64,000 bases of DNA from CAWJMD01 sp963700925 (GTDB taxonomy: Bacteria; Actinomycetota; Actinomycetes; Actinomycetales; CAWJMD01): the NCBI GenBank assembly GCA_963700925.1, contig OY969553.1, forward strand, positions 682,001 through 746,000. Reading direction: 5' to 3'. The notes under the pieces were generated by a model. The model saw nothing but the letters and a program-made list of their open reading frames with translations. It was not told the DNA's origin and made no database searches. Positions within the stretch are counted from its first letter, which is position 1. The number at the start of each line of letters is the position of its first letter. Positions 55,187 through 63,956 of this stretch are shown here, piece by piece. The translations under genes and the position numbers were made by a program.

Positions 55187-56386
55187 TCAGAGGTTGCCGC
55201 GGAGGTCCTGCTCGCGCTCGATCGCCTCGAACAGCGCCTTGAAGTTGCCCTTGCCGAAGCCGAGGGACCCGTGCCGCTCGATCATCTCGAAGAACACGGT
55301 CGGACGGTCGCCCAGCGGCTTCGTGAAGATCTGCAGCAGGTAGCCGTCCTCGTCGCGGTCGACCAGGATGCCGCGCTTCTGCAGCTCTTCGACCGGCACG
55401 CGCACGTTGCCGATGCGAGAGCGCAGCTCGGGGTCCTCGTAGTACGACGCAGGCGTGTCCAGGAACTCGACGCCCTCGGCGCGCAGCGCGTCGACGGTGG
55501 CGAGGATGTCGTTGGTCGCGAGCGCCAGGTGCTGGGCGCCGGGGCCGCGGTAGAACTCGAGGTACTCGTCGATCTGGCTCTTCTTCTTGGCCACCGCCGG
55601 CTCGTTCAGCGGGAACTTCACGCGATGGTTGCCGTTGGCGACCACCTTCGACATCAGCGCCGAGTAGTCGGTGGCGATGTCGTCCCCGATGAACTCGGCC
55701 ATGTTCACGAAGCCCATCACGCGGTTGTAGAAGGCGACCCAGGTGTCCATCTTGCCGAGCTCGACGTTGCCGACGATGTGGTCGAGCGCCTGGAAGAGCC
55801 GCTTCGGTGCGCCTTCGCGCTTGGTGAAGGTGGACGAGCGCGCCACGTAGCCGGGCAGGTACGGGCCGCTGTACCGGGAGCGGTCGATCAGCGTGTGCCG
55901 CGTCTCGCCGTAGGTGCCGATGGCTGCGCGGCGCACGGTGCCGTGCTCGTCAGTGACGTCGTTCGGCTCCTCCAGGACCCGTGCGCCCTCCGCGCGTGCC
56001 TGGTCGATGCAGCGGTCGACGTCCGGCACCTCGAGGGCGATGTCGACGACGCCGTCGCCGTGCGCGCGGTGGTGGTCGTGCAGGGGGCTGTCCGGGTGGA
56101 CGCCGCCGTTGACGACGAACTTGATCGAGCCGGACCGCAGGACGAACGACTTGTGGTCGCGCTGGCCGGTCTCGGGGCCCGCGTACGCGACCAGCTCCAT
56201 GCCGAAGGCCGACTGGTAGAAGTGCGCGGTCTGCGTGGCGTTGCCGACGACGAAGACGATCGCGTCCCACCCGGTGACAGGGAAGCGGTCGGCGCTCTCG
56301 TCGTACTCCACCAGCCCGACGAGCTGCTTCAGCTGTGTCAGGTCCAGCTCGGCCTGGCGCTCCTGGGGGGTGAGCTCGATCGTCAT
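55187..56386 (-). CDS. hppD: 4-Hydroxyphenylpyruvate dioxygenase
   Basis: This 399-residue non-haem iron enzyme converts 4-hydroxyphenylpyruvate to homogentisate in tyrosine catabolism. Two vicinal-oxygen-chelate domains are visible: an N-terminal one beginning GWDAIVFVVGNATQTAHFYQ, and a C-terminal one with the iron ligands His in LDHIVGNVELGKMD, His in AQHLALATNDI and Glu in VFFEMIERHGSLGFGKGNFK. The ATG at 56386 has AGGAG upstream; a longer frame is not supported. It is divergent from an Lrp/AsnC regulator. Confidence 0.95.
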   Translation of the reverse strand: MTIELTPQERQAELDLTQLKQLVGLVEYDESADRFPVTGWDAIVFVVGNATQTAHFYQSAFGMELVAYAGPETGQRDHKSFVLRSGSIKFVVNGGVHPDSPLHDHHRAHGDGVVDIALEVPDVDRCIDQARAEGARVLEEPNDVTDEHGTVRRAAIGTYGETRHTLIDRSRYSGPYLPGYVARSSTFTKREGAPKRLFQALDHIVGNVELGKMDTWVAFYNRVMGFVNMAEFIGDDIATDYSALMSKVVANGNHRVKFPLNEPAVAKKKSQIDEYLEFYRGPGAQHLALATNDILATVDALRAEGVEFLDTPASYYEDPELRSRIGNVRVPVEELQKRGILVDRDEDGYLLQIFTKPLGDRPTVFFEMIERHGSLGFGKGNFKALFEAIEREQDLRGNL

Positions 56387-56545
56387 GGCGACTCCTGAGT
56401 AGTTCGTAAAGTTGATCGATGTCGATCGCGGACGGGCGACAGCCCGCGGGCACACCTGCCACTGTGGCCGACCAGGGCCGATCGGACAACTGTGGGCTGA
56501 GCGCCTGGCCAGTGTGTACATTCTGTTCCATCTGATCCGGCAATT

Positions 56546-56564
56546 ACTGGGCAGACTGTCCAGT
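56546..56564. promoter_or_regulatory. Dyad before the Lrp/AsnC gene and hppD
   Basis: ACTGGGCAGACTGTCCAGT is a 19-bp near-palindrome with 16 symmetric positions, centred 38 bp before the regulator start. Lrp/AsnC proteins bind such dyads of about 15-19 bp. It is the best candidate for control of the divergent hppD promoter and auto-regulation. Confidence 0.6.
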
Positions 56565-56592
56565 GTCAGTCCTCGCCCCCCCGGGAGACCGC

Positions 56593-57078
56593 GTGGCGCA
56601 CAGAATCGACGCCCTCGACGCTGCCCTGCTCGTCGACCTGCACGCCAAGCCGCGCATCAGCGTGCTCGAGCTCGCCCGGCGGCGGGGGGTCGCGCGAGGC
56701 ACCGTTCAGGCCCGTCTGGAGCGGTGGCAGCGCGAGGGACTGGTACGTGCCCAGGGCCCGCAGGTCGACCCGGCGGCGATCGGCCACCCGGTGACGGCCT
56801 TCCTGACCCTCGAGCTGCGGCAGGAGCGGGGACGGGCGGACGTCGAGCGGCACCTGGCGGAGATCCCCGAGGTGCTCGAGGCGCACACGATCACCGGCGC
56901 GGGTGACCTGCTGGTGCGCGTGGTGGCGCGGTCGAACAACGACCTGCAGCGCGTGATCGACAGCGTGGTGGCCGACCCCGCCGTCAGCCGTACCTCGACG
57001 GTGATCGCGCTGCACGACGTGATCCCGTTCCGCACCCTGCCCCTGGTGGAGTCCGTCGCGCGAGCCGACGCCCCCTGA
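56593..57078 (+). CDS. Lrp/AsnC-family transcriptional regulator
   Basis: This 161-residue regulator has an AsnC-type helix-turn-helix (RISVLELARRRGVARGTVQA) and a C-terminal ligand-binding RAM domain with EVLEAHTITGAGDLLVRVV. The GTG at 56593 is chosen since GGGAG lies five bases upstream; an earlier GTG at 56563 lies inside the dyad. It is divergent from hppD and probably adjusts tyrosine catabolism in response to aromatic amino or keto acids; that is inferred from position. Confidence 0.9.
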   Translation: MAHRIDALDAALLVDLHAKPRISVLELARRRGVARGTVQARLERWQREGLVRAQGPQVDPAAIGHPVTAFLTLELRQERGRADVERHLAEIPEVLEAHTITGAGDLLVRVVARSNNDLQRVIDSVVADPAVSRTSTVIALHDVIPFRTLPLVESVARADAP

Positions 57079-57109
57079 CGGCCCCACTGACCTTCTGCGA
57101 CAGCCGATC

Positions 57110-57811
57110 TCAGCCGGAGACCGCGCCGGCCGTGCCCAGCCGTGTCGCCAGGGCCGCCGCCACCTGCTCGGCGGCGAGGGCCACGGCTGCCTCCACCTGC
57201 GCCTGGGCCGCCCCACGAGGCAGCGACCCCAACCAGACGACACCGACGCTGGCCTCCAGCGCCTGACCGGGAACCGGTACCGGCGCCGCCAGCCCGCAGG
57301 CCCCCTGCTGCAGCTCCGAGTCCGTGTGCACGACCGCGGTGCTGCCGGACCGCAGGGCAAGGATCGCCCGGCCGGCGGCGCCGCGGTCGAGCCGGTGCCG
57401 CGAGCCGACGCGGTAGGCGACGTGGAAGTCGGTCCAGGTGGGTTCGACCACCGCGACCGCGAGCGCCTCGTCGCCGTCCGCAAGTGTGAGGTGTGCGCTC
57501 GCGCCGACACGTTCCGCGAGCTCGCGGAGCACGGGTGTCGCGGCCTGTCGCAGCAAGGGCTGTACGCGCTGGGAGAGCCGGAGCACGCCGAGGCCGAGGT
57601 CGACGCGTCCACCGGGTCCGCGTCCGACCAGGCCGTGCTGCTCGAGGGTGGTCAGCAGGCGGTAGACGATCGGTCGGGCCACGCCGAGGGTGGCCGCGAT
57701 CTCGGTGACCGTGCGGGACCCGTCCGCCGCCAGCAGCTCGAGCACGCGCAGCCCGCGGTCGAGGGTCTGGGACGTCTCGGCCGGTCTGGTGCGCTGCTGC
57801 GCTGGGCTCAC
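57110..57811 (-). CDS. IclR-family transcriptional regulator
   Basis: This 233-residue regulator has an IclR winged helix (TLDRGLRVLELLAADGSRTV and VARPIVYRLLTTLEQHGLVG), followed by a shortened effector domain (LTLADGDEALAVAVVEPTWT). It is about 30 residues shorter than typical IclR proteins. It lies tail to tail with the Lrp gene, 31 bp apart, and 30 bp downstream of the helicase gene. Its target is unknown; hppD or a linked catabolic gene are candidates. Confidence 0.88.
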   Translation of the reverse strand: MSPAQQRTRPAETSQTLDRGLRVLELLAADGSRTVTEIAATLGVARPIVYRLLTTLEQHGLVGRGPGGRVDLGLGVLRLSQRVQPLLRQAATPVLRELAERVGASAHLTLADGDEALAVAVVEPTWTDFHVAYRVGSRHRLDRGAAGRAILALRSGSTAVVHTDSELQQGACGLAAPVPVPGQALEASVGVVWLGSLPRGAAQAQVEAAVALAAEQVAAALATRLGTAGAVSG

Positions 57812-57841
57812 CGGTGAACCGTAGCCCGCGCGGCCGGCGGG

Positions 57842-59692
57842 TCAGCGGCGGGTGACGAAGCGCGACCTCAGCAGGTCGATGCGCTGCTGGATCTGCTCGG
57901 CACTCGCTCGCGCGACCTCGCTTCCGCCGGACGTGCGGCGCAGCTCGGCGTGCACTACACCGTGGGGCTCTCCCGTCCGGCGCGACCACGCCGCAACCAG
58001 ACCGTTCAGCTCCTTGCGCAGAGCCGCGATCTGCCGGTGGGTCGCGGCTCCGGTCGGTGGGCGTGTGAGCTCGCCGGACCGGTCACCGCTGCCACCCGCT
58101 CGCCGGCGACGAGCCGAGTGCTCCGACTGGCGCTGTCGCAGAAGGGTTGACACCTGATCGGGGTCCAGGAGGCCGGGAATGCCGAGGTAGTCCTGCTCCT
58201 CGGCGCTGCCCACCTCGTGGCCGGTGCCGAACTCGCCGCCGTCGAACAGCACGCGGTCGAACGACGCCTGTGCCTCGAGCGCCTCGAACGACCCGAGCAG
58301 GTCGGCGCTGGCCTGCTCGGTGGCCTGGGCGCGGGCGACCAAGCCGTCCTCGGGTGTCCAGTCGAGAGCGCTGTCGTCGGTCGTCGGACGGTCGAGCGCG
58401 TGGTCTCGCTCCAGCTCGAGCGCCGACGCCAGCTCGAGCAGGGGCGGGACGCTGGGCAGGAAGATCGAGGCCGTCTCGCCACGACGCCGGGCCCGCACGA
58501 AACGTCCCACCGCCTGGGCGAAGTAGAGGGGTGTGGACGCCGACGTGGCGTAGACGCCGACCGCCAGGCGCGGCACGTCCACGCCCTCGGAGACCATCCG
58601 CACCGCCACCATCCACCGCTGGTCGCCCGTCGCGAACTCCTCGATCCGCGACGAGGCGCCGGCATCGTCGGAGAGCACGACCACCGGCGGCTCGCCGGTG
58701 ACACCGCGCAGCACGGAGGCGTAGGCGCGGGCGGTGACCTGGTCGGAGGCGATCACCAGGCCGCCGGCGTCGGGCACGTGGGCGCGCACCTGGCTCAGCC
58801 GGGTGTCGGCGGCGGCCAGCACCGACGCGATCCACTCGCCGTCGGGGTCGAGCGCCGTGCGCCACGCCTGCGCGACCTGGTCGACCGTCAGCGGCTCGCC
58901 GAGCTTGGCGCTGATCTCGTCGCCTGCCTTTGTGCGCCAGCGCATCTGGCCGGAGTAGGCCAGGAACATCACCGGGCGGACGACCCCGTCGCGCAGGGCG
59001 TGCTCGTAGCCGTAGGTGTAGTCGGCGCGTGATCGGCGGATGCCCTGCCCGTCTGCGACGTACTCGACGAACGGGATCGCCGCGGTGTCGGAGCGGAACG
59101 GCGTGCCGGTCAGCGAGAGCCGGTGCGGCGCAGGGGCGAACGCCTCACGGATGGCCTCGCCCCACGAGAGCGCGTCGCCGCCGTGGTGCACCTCGTCGAG
59201 CACCACCAGGGTCGGAGCCGCCTCGGTGCGGGCCCGATGCAGCTTCGGCCGCGCCGCGACCTGGGCGTACGTCAGCGCCACGCCGTCGTACCCGGGCGCA
59301 TGGGTGCCCTGGCTGTTGCGGAAGGACGGGTCGAGCTGGATGCCGACACGCGCTGCGACGTCGGCCCACTGCCTCTTGAGGTGCTCGGTGGGCGCGACCA
59401 CCGTGAGTCGCTCGATGCGGCCGGTCGAGAGCAGCTCGGCAGCCACCCGCAGGGCGAACGTGGTCTTGCCGGCGCCGGGAGTCGCCACCGCCAGGAAGTC
59501 GCGCGGCAGCAGGCTCAGGTACTGCTCGACCGCCTGCGCCTGCCACGCGCGCAGCTTCGAGGCCGTGCCCCAGGCCGCGCGCTCAGGGAATGCCGGCGGC
59601 AGGTGTGACGCTGCCGCGGCGCTCACGTGCTGGTGGCCCGAACTGGCATGACCGGCACGCGGTCGACGACCGGCAGGCAAGGACGAGCTCAT
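57842..59692 (-). CDS. DEAD/DEAH-box (superfamily 2) helicase
   Basis: This 616-residue protein has an SF2 helicase core. Motif I is AVATPGAGKTTFALRVA, motif II LVVLDEVHHGGDALSW (DEVHH variant), motif III LTGTPFRSD, and motif VI YFAQAVGRFVRARRRGETA. A C-terminal region (about 470-616) with a Gln/Arg-rich stretch has no recognised domain. The layout resembles restriction-type and Rad25-like helicases conserved in actinobacteria. No nuclease or methylase gene lies nearby, so a stand-alone repair or RNA role is more likely than restriction. Confidence 0.88.
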   Translation of the reverse strand: MSSSLPAGRRPRAGHASSGHQHVSAAAASHLPPAFPERAAWGTASKLRAWQAQAVEQYLSLLPRDFLAVATPGAGKTTFALRVAAELLSTGRIERLTVVAPTEHLKRQWADVAARVGIQLDPSFRNSQGTHAPGYDGVALTYAQVAARPKLHRARTEAAPTLVVLDEVHHGGDALSWGEAIREAFAPAPHRLSLTGTPFRSDTAAIPFVEYVADGQGIRRSRADYTYGYEHALRDGVVRPVMFLAYSGQMRWRTKAGDEISAKLGEPLTVDQVAQAWRTALDPDGEWIASVLAAADTRLSQVRAHVPDAGGLVIASDQVTARAYASVLRGVTGEPPVVVLSDDAGASSRIEEFATGDQRWMVAVRMVSEGVDVPRLAVGVYATSASTPLYFAQAVGRFVRARRRGETASIFLPSVPPLLELASALELERDHALDRPTTDDSALDWTPEDGLVARAQATEQASADLLGSFEALEAQASFDRVLFDGGEFGTGHEVGSAEEQDYLGIPGLLDPDQVSTLLRQRQSEHSARRRRAGGSGDRSGELTRPPTGAATHRQIAALRKELNGLVAAWSRRTGEPHGVVHAELRRTSGGSEVARASAEQIQQRIDLLRSRFVTRR

Positions 59693-59743
59693 ATGGTGTC
59701 GAGGCTAGTCGACCGAACAGCCTTGAACTGCAACGGCCCCCAT

Positions 59744-59798
59744 GATCGGCTAGGTCATCGGCTAGGTCATCGGCAAGGTCATCGGCAAGGTCATCGGC
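59744..59798. repeat. Tandem 12-bp repeat between the repeat-bearing membrane protein and the helicase
   Basis: Units GATCGGCTAGGT, CATCGGCTAGGT, CATCGGCAAGGT (twice) and a partial fifth copy lie end to end in the 111-bp gap. No gene or hairpin is seen in it. It sits downstream of the 59804-60376 gene and upstream of the helicase start on the same strand. Confidence 0.85.
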
Positions 59799-59803
59799 CC
59801 GTC

Positions 59804-60376
59804 TCAGGAGCCGAGACCGATCATGGCGGCGAACAGGCCGACCACGCAGAGGCCGACGAGGACCAGTCCGATGACCACGGCCATGACGACCGGCCCGGGG
59901 CCCTTCGACGTCGCCGGTCCACCGCGACCGGGCCCCGCTGGCGCACCAGGCAAGGCCCGCCGAGTGTCAGGGTGCTGGCCCACTCGTGGGGGTTGGGGGC
60001 CTGACACTCGGGCCGGCTGCTGCTGCGGTGGCCTGAAGGGGTCGCGTTGCGTGTCAGCGTGAGCGCCCACTCGCGGTGGTTGTGGGTCTGACACGAGCCG
60101 TGGCTCCTCGCGAAGCCGCCGTGCCGCCGCCTCCACCAGGTCGGCGGTCTCGGGCTGGGCGCGCACCTGGAGAGCGGCGGCCCAGGCGTCGATCTGCGTG
60201 ATGACGTCGTCCTCGTCGTAACGACCGATGTGGAAGACGTAGCCGAGACGCTGCGGCAGCGTGACGGCCTGAGCCGGGTCGACCCCGGCCGCCACCAGCA
60301 CCAGCGCCCAGGCGTCGTGGGACGGAGCCCTTCCGCCCGACTGCTCGAGCATCGACCGCACCGCGTTCTGGAGCAC
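59804..60376 (-). CDS. C-terminally anchored membrane protein of unknown function with internal repeats
   Basis: This 190-residue protein starts at a GTG with GGGAGG upstream. The N-terminal helical region (about 1-95) contains AWALVLVAAGVDPAQAVTLP and DVITQIDAWAAALQVRAQPE. A Pro/Arg/Gln-rich linker (about 95-150) holds two near-copies of an 18-residue motif built around PQPPRVG(A/Q)H(A/P)DT. A single membrane helix (VVMAVVIGLVLVGLCVVGLF) ends the protein, so the body is probably cytoplasmic. No family is recognised. The linker copies correspond to two 44-bp DNA elements. Confidence 0.72.
   Translation of the reverse strand: MLQNAVRSMLEQSGGRAPSHDAWALVLVAAGVDPAQAVTLPQRLGYVFHIGRYDEDDVITQIDAWAAALQVRAQPETADLVEAAARRLREEPRLVSDPQPPRVGAHADTQRDPFRPPQQQPARVSGPQPPRVGQHPDTRRALPGAPAGPGRGGPATSKGPGPVVMAVVIGLVLVGLCVVGLFAAMIGLGS
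59964..60007. repeat. 44-bp inverted-end element, copy 1, inside a coding region
   Basis: The element starts with GTGTCAG and ends with the inverse CTGACAC. The second copy at 60051-60094 has the same ends, the same length and the shared core CCCACTCG. Both lie in the Pro-rich linker of the membrane protein and keep its frame. Confidence 0.7.
60051..60094. repeat. 44-bp inverted-end element, copy 2, inside a coding region
   Basis: This is the second unit with GTGTCAG and CTGACAC ends, 43 bp after copy 1. The interior differs at scattered positions, so the copies are not a recent exact duplication. Confidence 0.7.
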
Positions 60377-60424
60377 CGAGCGACCTCCCCTGTTCGTTGC
60401 CCTCAGCCTGCCACCCCGCGAACG

Positions 60425-61831
60425 TCAGGCGGCCGCCACCGGCACCTGCGCGTCCTCGCGCGTGCGGACTCGCTGGCCGACGAGCGCCGCCAGCACGCCG
60501 ACCGCGGCGAGCCCGAGCCAGATGCCGACGAACAGACCGTGGTCCTGGCCGGCCGTCGTGTGGCCGACTGCGAAGACTGCGCCCGCGGCGCCGACGCCGA
60601 ACACTGAACCGAGGGCGTCACCGACCTGCAGCGACGCCGAGTTGCGACCCTCCTCGCCCGGGGCCGAGAGGCTGAGCACGAGGACGCTGGTGCTCGACAG
60701 CGCCACGCCCATGCCCATCCCTCCGAGAGCCCAGATCGGCACCACGACCCAGGGCGTCACCACGTCGAGCATCGAGACCGACAGTGCCGCAACGGAAACG
60801 GACACCGCCAACCCGCCCGCGCTGAGCAGCGTCGCGCGTTGCAGGCGCATCCCTGGCCGACCCTGAAGGTAAGACCCAAGAGACCACCCGAGTGCTCCGC
60901 CCGTCAGAGCCAACCCGGCCAGGGCAAGCGGCAGCCCACGCTCTGCGTGCAACGCGAGGGGAACGTAGGTCTCGGCGCCGAAGAAGCAGGCCGTGAAGAG
61001 GCCGCGCACCACGATCACGGACGGGAGCCCACGCGCCAGCCGCAGCGTGCCCGTCGGCACCAGACGAGGCAGCGACAGCCCGACCAGCACGACGCCGACC
61101 AGACCGGCCACGACCACGGGCGCCGTCGCGTCGCGCACCTGCTGCACGACCCACTGGACGAGCCCCGCGCCGACCGCGAGAACGAGGCCGGCCAGCATGC
61201 GCGCGCGCACCGGGGCACGAGCCGCCACGCCAGCCGCCGCCGGGGCTGCCAGCCCGCGCAGCTGCGGGGCCATCACCACGAGCGCCACCACCGCGGCCGG
61301 GGGCACGGCCAGGAACACCAGCCGCCATGACACGTCGCTGGCCAGCCAACCGGCCAGTGGCGGACCGATCACCGACGGGATCACCCAGGCCGCGCTCGTC
61401 CAGCCGAAAACCCTGGGCCGCATGGCTTCTGGGTAGACCGCGGCGATCACCACGTACGCCGCGACGACGAGAGCACCGCCTCCGGCGCCGGACACGACGC
61501 GACCCGCCAGGAACTGCACGAGCGTGCCCGCGGTGCCGCACAGCACGAGTCCCCCGGCGAACAGGACCAGCCCCGCGACCAGAGGCCCGGCCGCGCCCCG
61601 CACGTCACAGACCGCGCCGGCCACCACCATCCCGAGCAGGCTGGCGGTGAAGAACAGCGAGAAGGCGAGCGAGTAGTTGCGCACGGCGTCCAGGTCGCGC
61701 GCCACCACCGGCATCGCGGACGCGATGGCAAATGCCTCGAAGGCGATCAGGGTGATCACGCCGACGAGGGCGAGGGTCACCAGTCGGTAGGGGGCCGAGA
61801 GCGGTCCCGGCTCGACGGCGGCCTTTCTCAC
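60425..61831 (-). CDS. MFS transporter (drug/exporter type)
   Basis: This 468-residue permease has about twelve or more membrane helices. Visible are the first helix LVTLALVGVITLIAFEAFAI, the motif GRVVSGAGGGALVVAAYVVI, the loop PEAMRPRVFGWTSAAWVIPS (motif typical of proton-driven exporters), and GPPLAGWLASDVSWRLVFL. The GTG start overlaps the DUF3039 stop (GTGA). The substrate is unknown; antibiotic or metabolite export is usual for the family. Confidence 0.88.
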   Translation of the reverse strand: MRKAAVEPGPLSAPYRLVTLALVGVITLIAFEAFAIASAMPVVARDLDAVRNYSLAFSLFFTASLLGMVVAGAVCDVRGAAGPLVAGLVLFAGGLVLCGTAGTLVQFLAGRVVSGAGGGALVVAAYVVIAAVYPEAMRPRVFGWTSAAWVIPSVIGPPLAGWLASDVSWRLVFLAVPPAAVVALVVMAPQLRGLAAPAAAGVAARAPVRARMLAGLVLAVGAGLVQWVVQQVRDATAPVVVAGLVGVVLVGLSLPRLVPTGTLRLARGLPSVIVVRGLFTACFFGAETYVPLALHAERGLPLALAGLALTGGALGWSLGSYLQGRPGMRLQRATLLSAGGLAVSVSVAALSVSMLDVVTPWVVVPIWALGGMGMGVALSSTSVLVLSLSAPGEEGRNSASLQVGDALGSVFGVGAAGAVFAVGHTTAGQDHGLFVGIWLGLAAVGVLAALVGQRVRTREDAQVPVAAA

Positions 61832-62142
61832 TGCTCCGATCCGGGCCCGCTGTCCTTCGGTGCGCGCAGCCCGTCGTAGATCTCCTTGCAGAGGGGGCAG
61901 ACGGGGAACTTCTTGGGGTCTCGTCCGGGCACCCAGACCTTGCCGCACAACGCGATCACCGGTTCACCCGAGAGCGCGGACGACAGGATCTTCTCCTTGC
62001 GCACGTAGTGCGCGAAGCGCTCGTGGTCGCCGGGCTCGACCAGCTCCTCGACCTTCTCCCGCTCCAGCAGGGCGGTCGTCTGTCGCTGAGGCTCGGGCTC
62101 CGACAGCGGTTCTGGGGACGGGGACGGCAGCGGCTCGCTCAT
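61828..62142 (-). CDS. DUF3039 domain protein
   Basis: This 104-residue protein has a Pro/Glu/Ser-rich N-terminus of about 25 residues, followed by the DUF3039 core: DHERFAHYVRKEKILSSALS, VIALCGKVWVPGRDP and FPVCPLCKEIYDGL. The Cys of LCGK and the CPLC pair could bind zinc. This small domain is conserved in actinobacteria, often near yqgE. It overlaps the MFS gene by 4 bp. The function is unknown. Confidence 0.88.
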   Translation of the reverse strand: MSEPLPSPSPEPLSEPEPQRQTTALLEREKVEELVEPGDHERFAHYVRKEKILSSALSGEPVIALCGKVWVPGRDPKKFPVCPLCKEIYDGLRAPKDSGPGSEQ

Positions 62143-62192
62143 GCCGCAACTCTACGTGCGTCCGGTGGGGCGCAGCAGGTCGGCCGAAACGG

Positions 62193-62750
62193 TCAGTTCA
62201 GGATCGGGTCGTCGGGATACGTCGCCACCAGCGCGAGATCGCCCCCCTGCCGCCGCAGAACGAGGGGCCACAGCCCTTCGGGGTCGTCCGTGAAGGCGTC
62301 GCGTGGCGCCGAGTCGACGACGAACCACGAGCCGTCGACGATCTCGCTCTCGAGCTGCCCCGTGCTCCAGCCCGCGTACCCGGCGAAGATGCGGAGCCCG
62401 CCCAGGCTGTCGACCAGGTCGCGGGGCTCGGCGTCGAGGTCGACGACGCCGAGCGAGCCGATGATCCGGCGGATTCCCGGCGGGTCCCCGTCGTCACCGG
62501 GCACCGAAGCCAGCCCGAGCGCCGAGTCCTGGCTGACCGGTCCGCCGGTGTACAGCCGTCCCGGCACCGTCGCGTAGGGCTGCCACCCGGGCAGCACGGC
62601 CTCGACGTCGACTCCGGACGGACGGTTGACGACCACGCCGAGGGCCCCGTCCTCGGAGTGGTCGAGCAGCAGGATGACGGTCCGGCGGAACGTCGGGTGC
62701 TCCAGCGCAGGCGTGGCCACCAGCAGCTTGCCGGTCAGCCAGGTCGTCAT
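62193..62750 (-). CDS. YqgE/AlgH family protein
   Basis: This 185-residue protein has the family opening LTGKLLVATPALEHPTFRRT, then VILLLDHSEDGALGVVVNRP, GGPVSQDSALGLA and the WSTGQLESEIVDGSWFVV segment. I start it at the ATG at 62750; a GTG six bases earlier is possible. Its role is unknown, despite early links to alginate regulation in Pseudomonas. Confidence 0.93.
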   Translation of the reverse strand: MTTWLTGKLLVATPALEHPTFRRTVILLLDHSEDGALGVVVNRPSGVDVEAVLPGWQPYATVPGRLYTGGPVSQDSALGLASVPGDDGDPPGIRRIIGSLGVVDLDAEPRDLVDSLGGLRIFAGYAGWSTGQLESEIVDGSWFVVDSAPRDAFTDDPEGLWPLVLRRQGGDLALVATYPDDPILN

Positions 62751-62770
62751 GCGCACATCATGGCGCGATG

Positions 62771-63898
62771 TCAGTGTTCTTGGGGGTCCTGGGAGTTCCC
62801 GGGCGTCCCGGCGTTCCCGGACCTCGCCGACGCGAAGAACCCGACAGGACCCTCAACGGACACCGACACGATCGTCCCGGTCGGCAGCGGCCCCTGCGTG
62901 CGCGACACGAGGACCGTGGCCGAGTCGCCCTTCCCGACCCTGACCTCGACGGTTGCGTCGTGACCGTAGAAGTGCGTGCCCAGCACCGTGCCGCTGACTG
63001 CTGTGCGGGCACCGGTCGCTCCGCCTTGGGGGGCCGGGTCGCCGAGGTGCACCTGTTCCGGCCGCAGCACCGCGGTCCCCCGTCCGGTCTGCGCTGGGTC
63101 AGTGCCGCCGGAACCGTTGGTGGAGAGCGCAAGTCGACCCAGAACCGTCTCCACGACGCCATCCGCCGCCGTTCCCTCCAGTGCGACGACCTCGCCGACC
63201 AGGCTCGCCACGCGCGCAGAAGCCGGCCAGCGATAGACGCGTTCGGGGGTGCCGGCGTCGAGCATCGTTCCCTCGTACATGACTGCCACCAGGTCGGCCG
63301 TGCTGAGCGCCTCCTCCTGGTCGTGCGTGACCAGCACGGCGGTGGCTCCGGTGGCGTGCAGCGCCTCGCGAACGTCGTGCCGCACGCTCGCACGCAGGCC
63401 GGCGTCGAGCGCGGAGAAGGGCTCGTCCAGCAGGACAAGACGCGGCTCGGGGGCCAGCGCCCGCGCCAGTGCTACCCGCTGCTGCTGTCCCCCGGACAGC
63501 TCGTGCGGGTGGCGTCGCGCGAAGCCGGCCAGCCCGACCAGCTCGAGAAGCTCGTCCGCTCGGCGTGCCGACCGCGCTGCCCGCGGGAGCCCGAACGTGA
63601 CGTTGGCGGCCACGTCGAGGTGCGGGAAGAGGGCGCCCTCCTGGGGCACCACCGTGACGCGTCGGCGTTCCGGGGGCCAGTGGACGCTCGGTCCGGAGAG
63701 CAGGTCGTCGCCGACGCGAACCGTTCCGGCACTGACCCTTTCGAAGCCGGCGATCACCCGCAGCAGGGTCGTCTTGCCGCACCCGGACGGGCCGAGCACC
63801 GCGGCGATCAGCCCGCTGGGCAGGTCGAGGTCGACGCCGCGCAGCACCGTCGTGCTCCCGTACGACTGGTGCACCCCTTCCACCAGAAGCCTGCTCAT
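62771..63898 (-). CDS. ABC transporter ATP-binding protein with TOBE domain (FbpC/PotA-like)
   Basis: This 375-residue ATPase has Walker A LGPSGCGKTTLLRVIAGFER, the Q-loop VVPQEGALFPHL, signature LSGGQQQRVALARALAPEP, Walker B LVLLDEPFSALDAGLR, and the H-loop VLVTHDQEEAL. The C-terminal 110 residues form a TOBE-like module (AVLRPEQVHLGD). This layout is typical of importers for ferric iron, spermidine or thiamine; which one cannot be decided. A Gly/Asn/Pro-rich tail (GNAGTPGNSQDPQ) ends the protein. The gene is 58 bp downstream of a probable permease end. Confidence 0.9.
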   Translation of the reverse strand: MSRLLVEGVHQSYGSTTVLRGVDLDLPSGLIAAVLGPSGCGKTTLLRVIAGFERVSAGTVRVGDDLLSGPSVHWPPERRRVTVVPQEGALFPHLDVAANVTFGLPRAARSARRADELLELVGLAGFARRHPHELSGGQQQRVALARALAPEPRLVLLDEPFSALDAGLRASVRHDVREALHATGATAVLVTHDQEEALSTADLVAVMYEGTMLDAGTPERVYRWPASARVASLVGEVVALEGTAADGVVETVLGRLALSTNGSGGTDPAQTGRGTAVLRPEQVHLGDPAPQGGATGARTAVSGTVLGTHFYGHDATVEVRVGKGDSATVLVSRTQGPLPTGTIVSVSVEGPVGFFASARSGNAGTPGNSQDPQEH

Positions 63899-63956
63899 GG
63901 CTCGTACCTCGCCATTTCGCCCGCGCCCTGCTTTCTCATTCGCTCGCTCCGCTCCC

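Noticed and set aside
57842..59692. Helicase as part of a defence island
   Set aside because: No nuclease, methylase or other defence gene lies nearby, and the neighbours (DUF3039, YqgE) are ordinary chromosomal genes.
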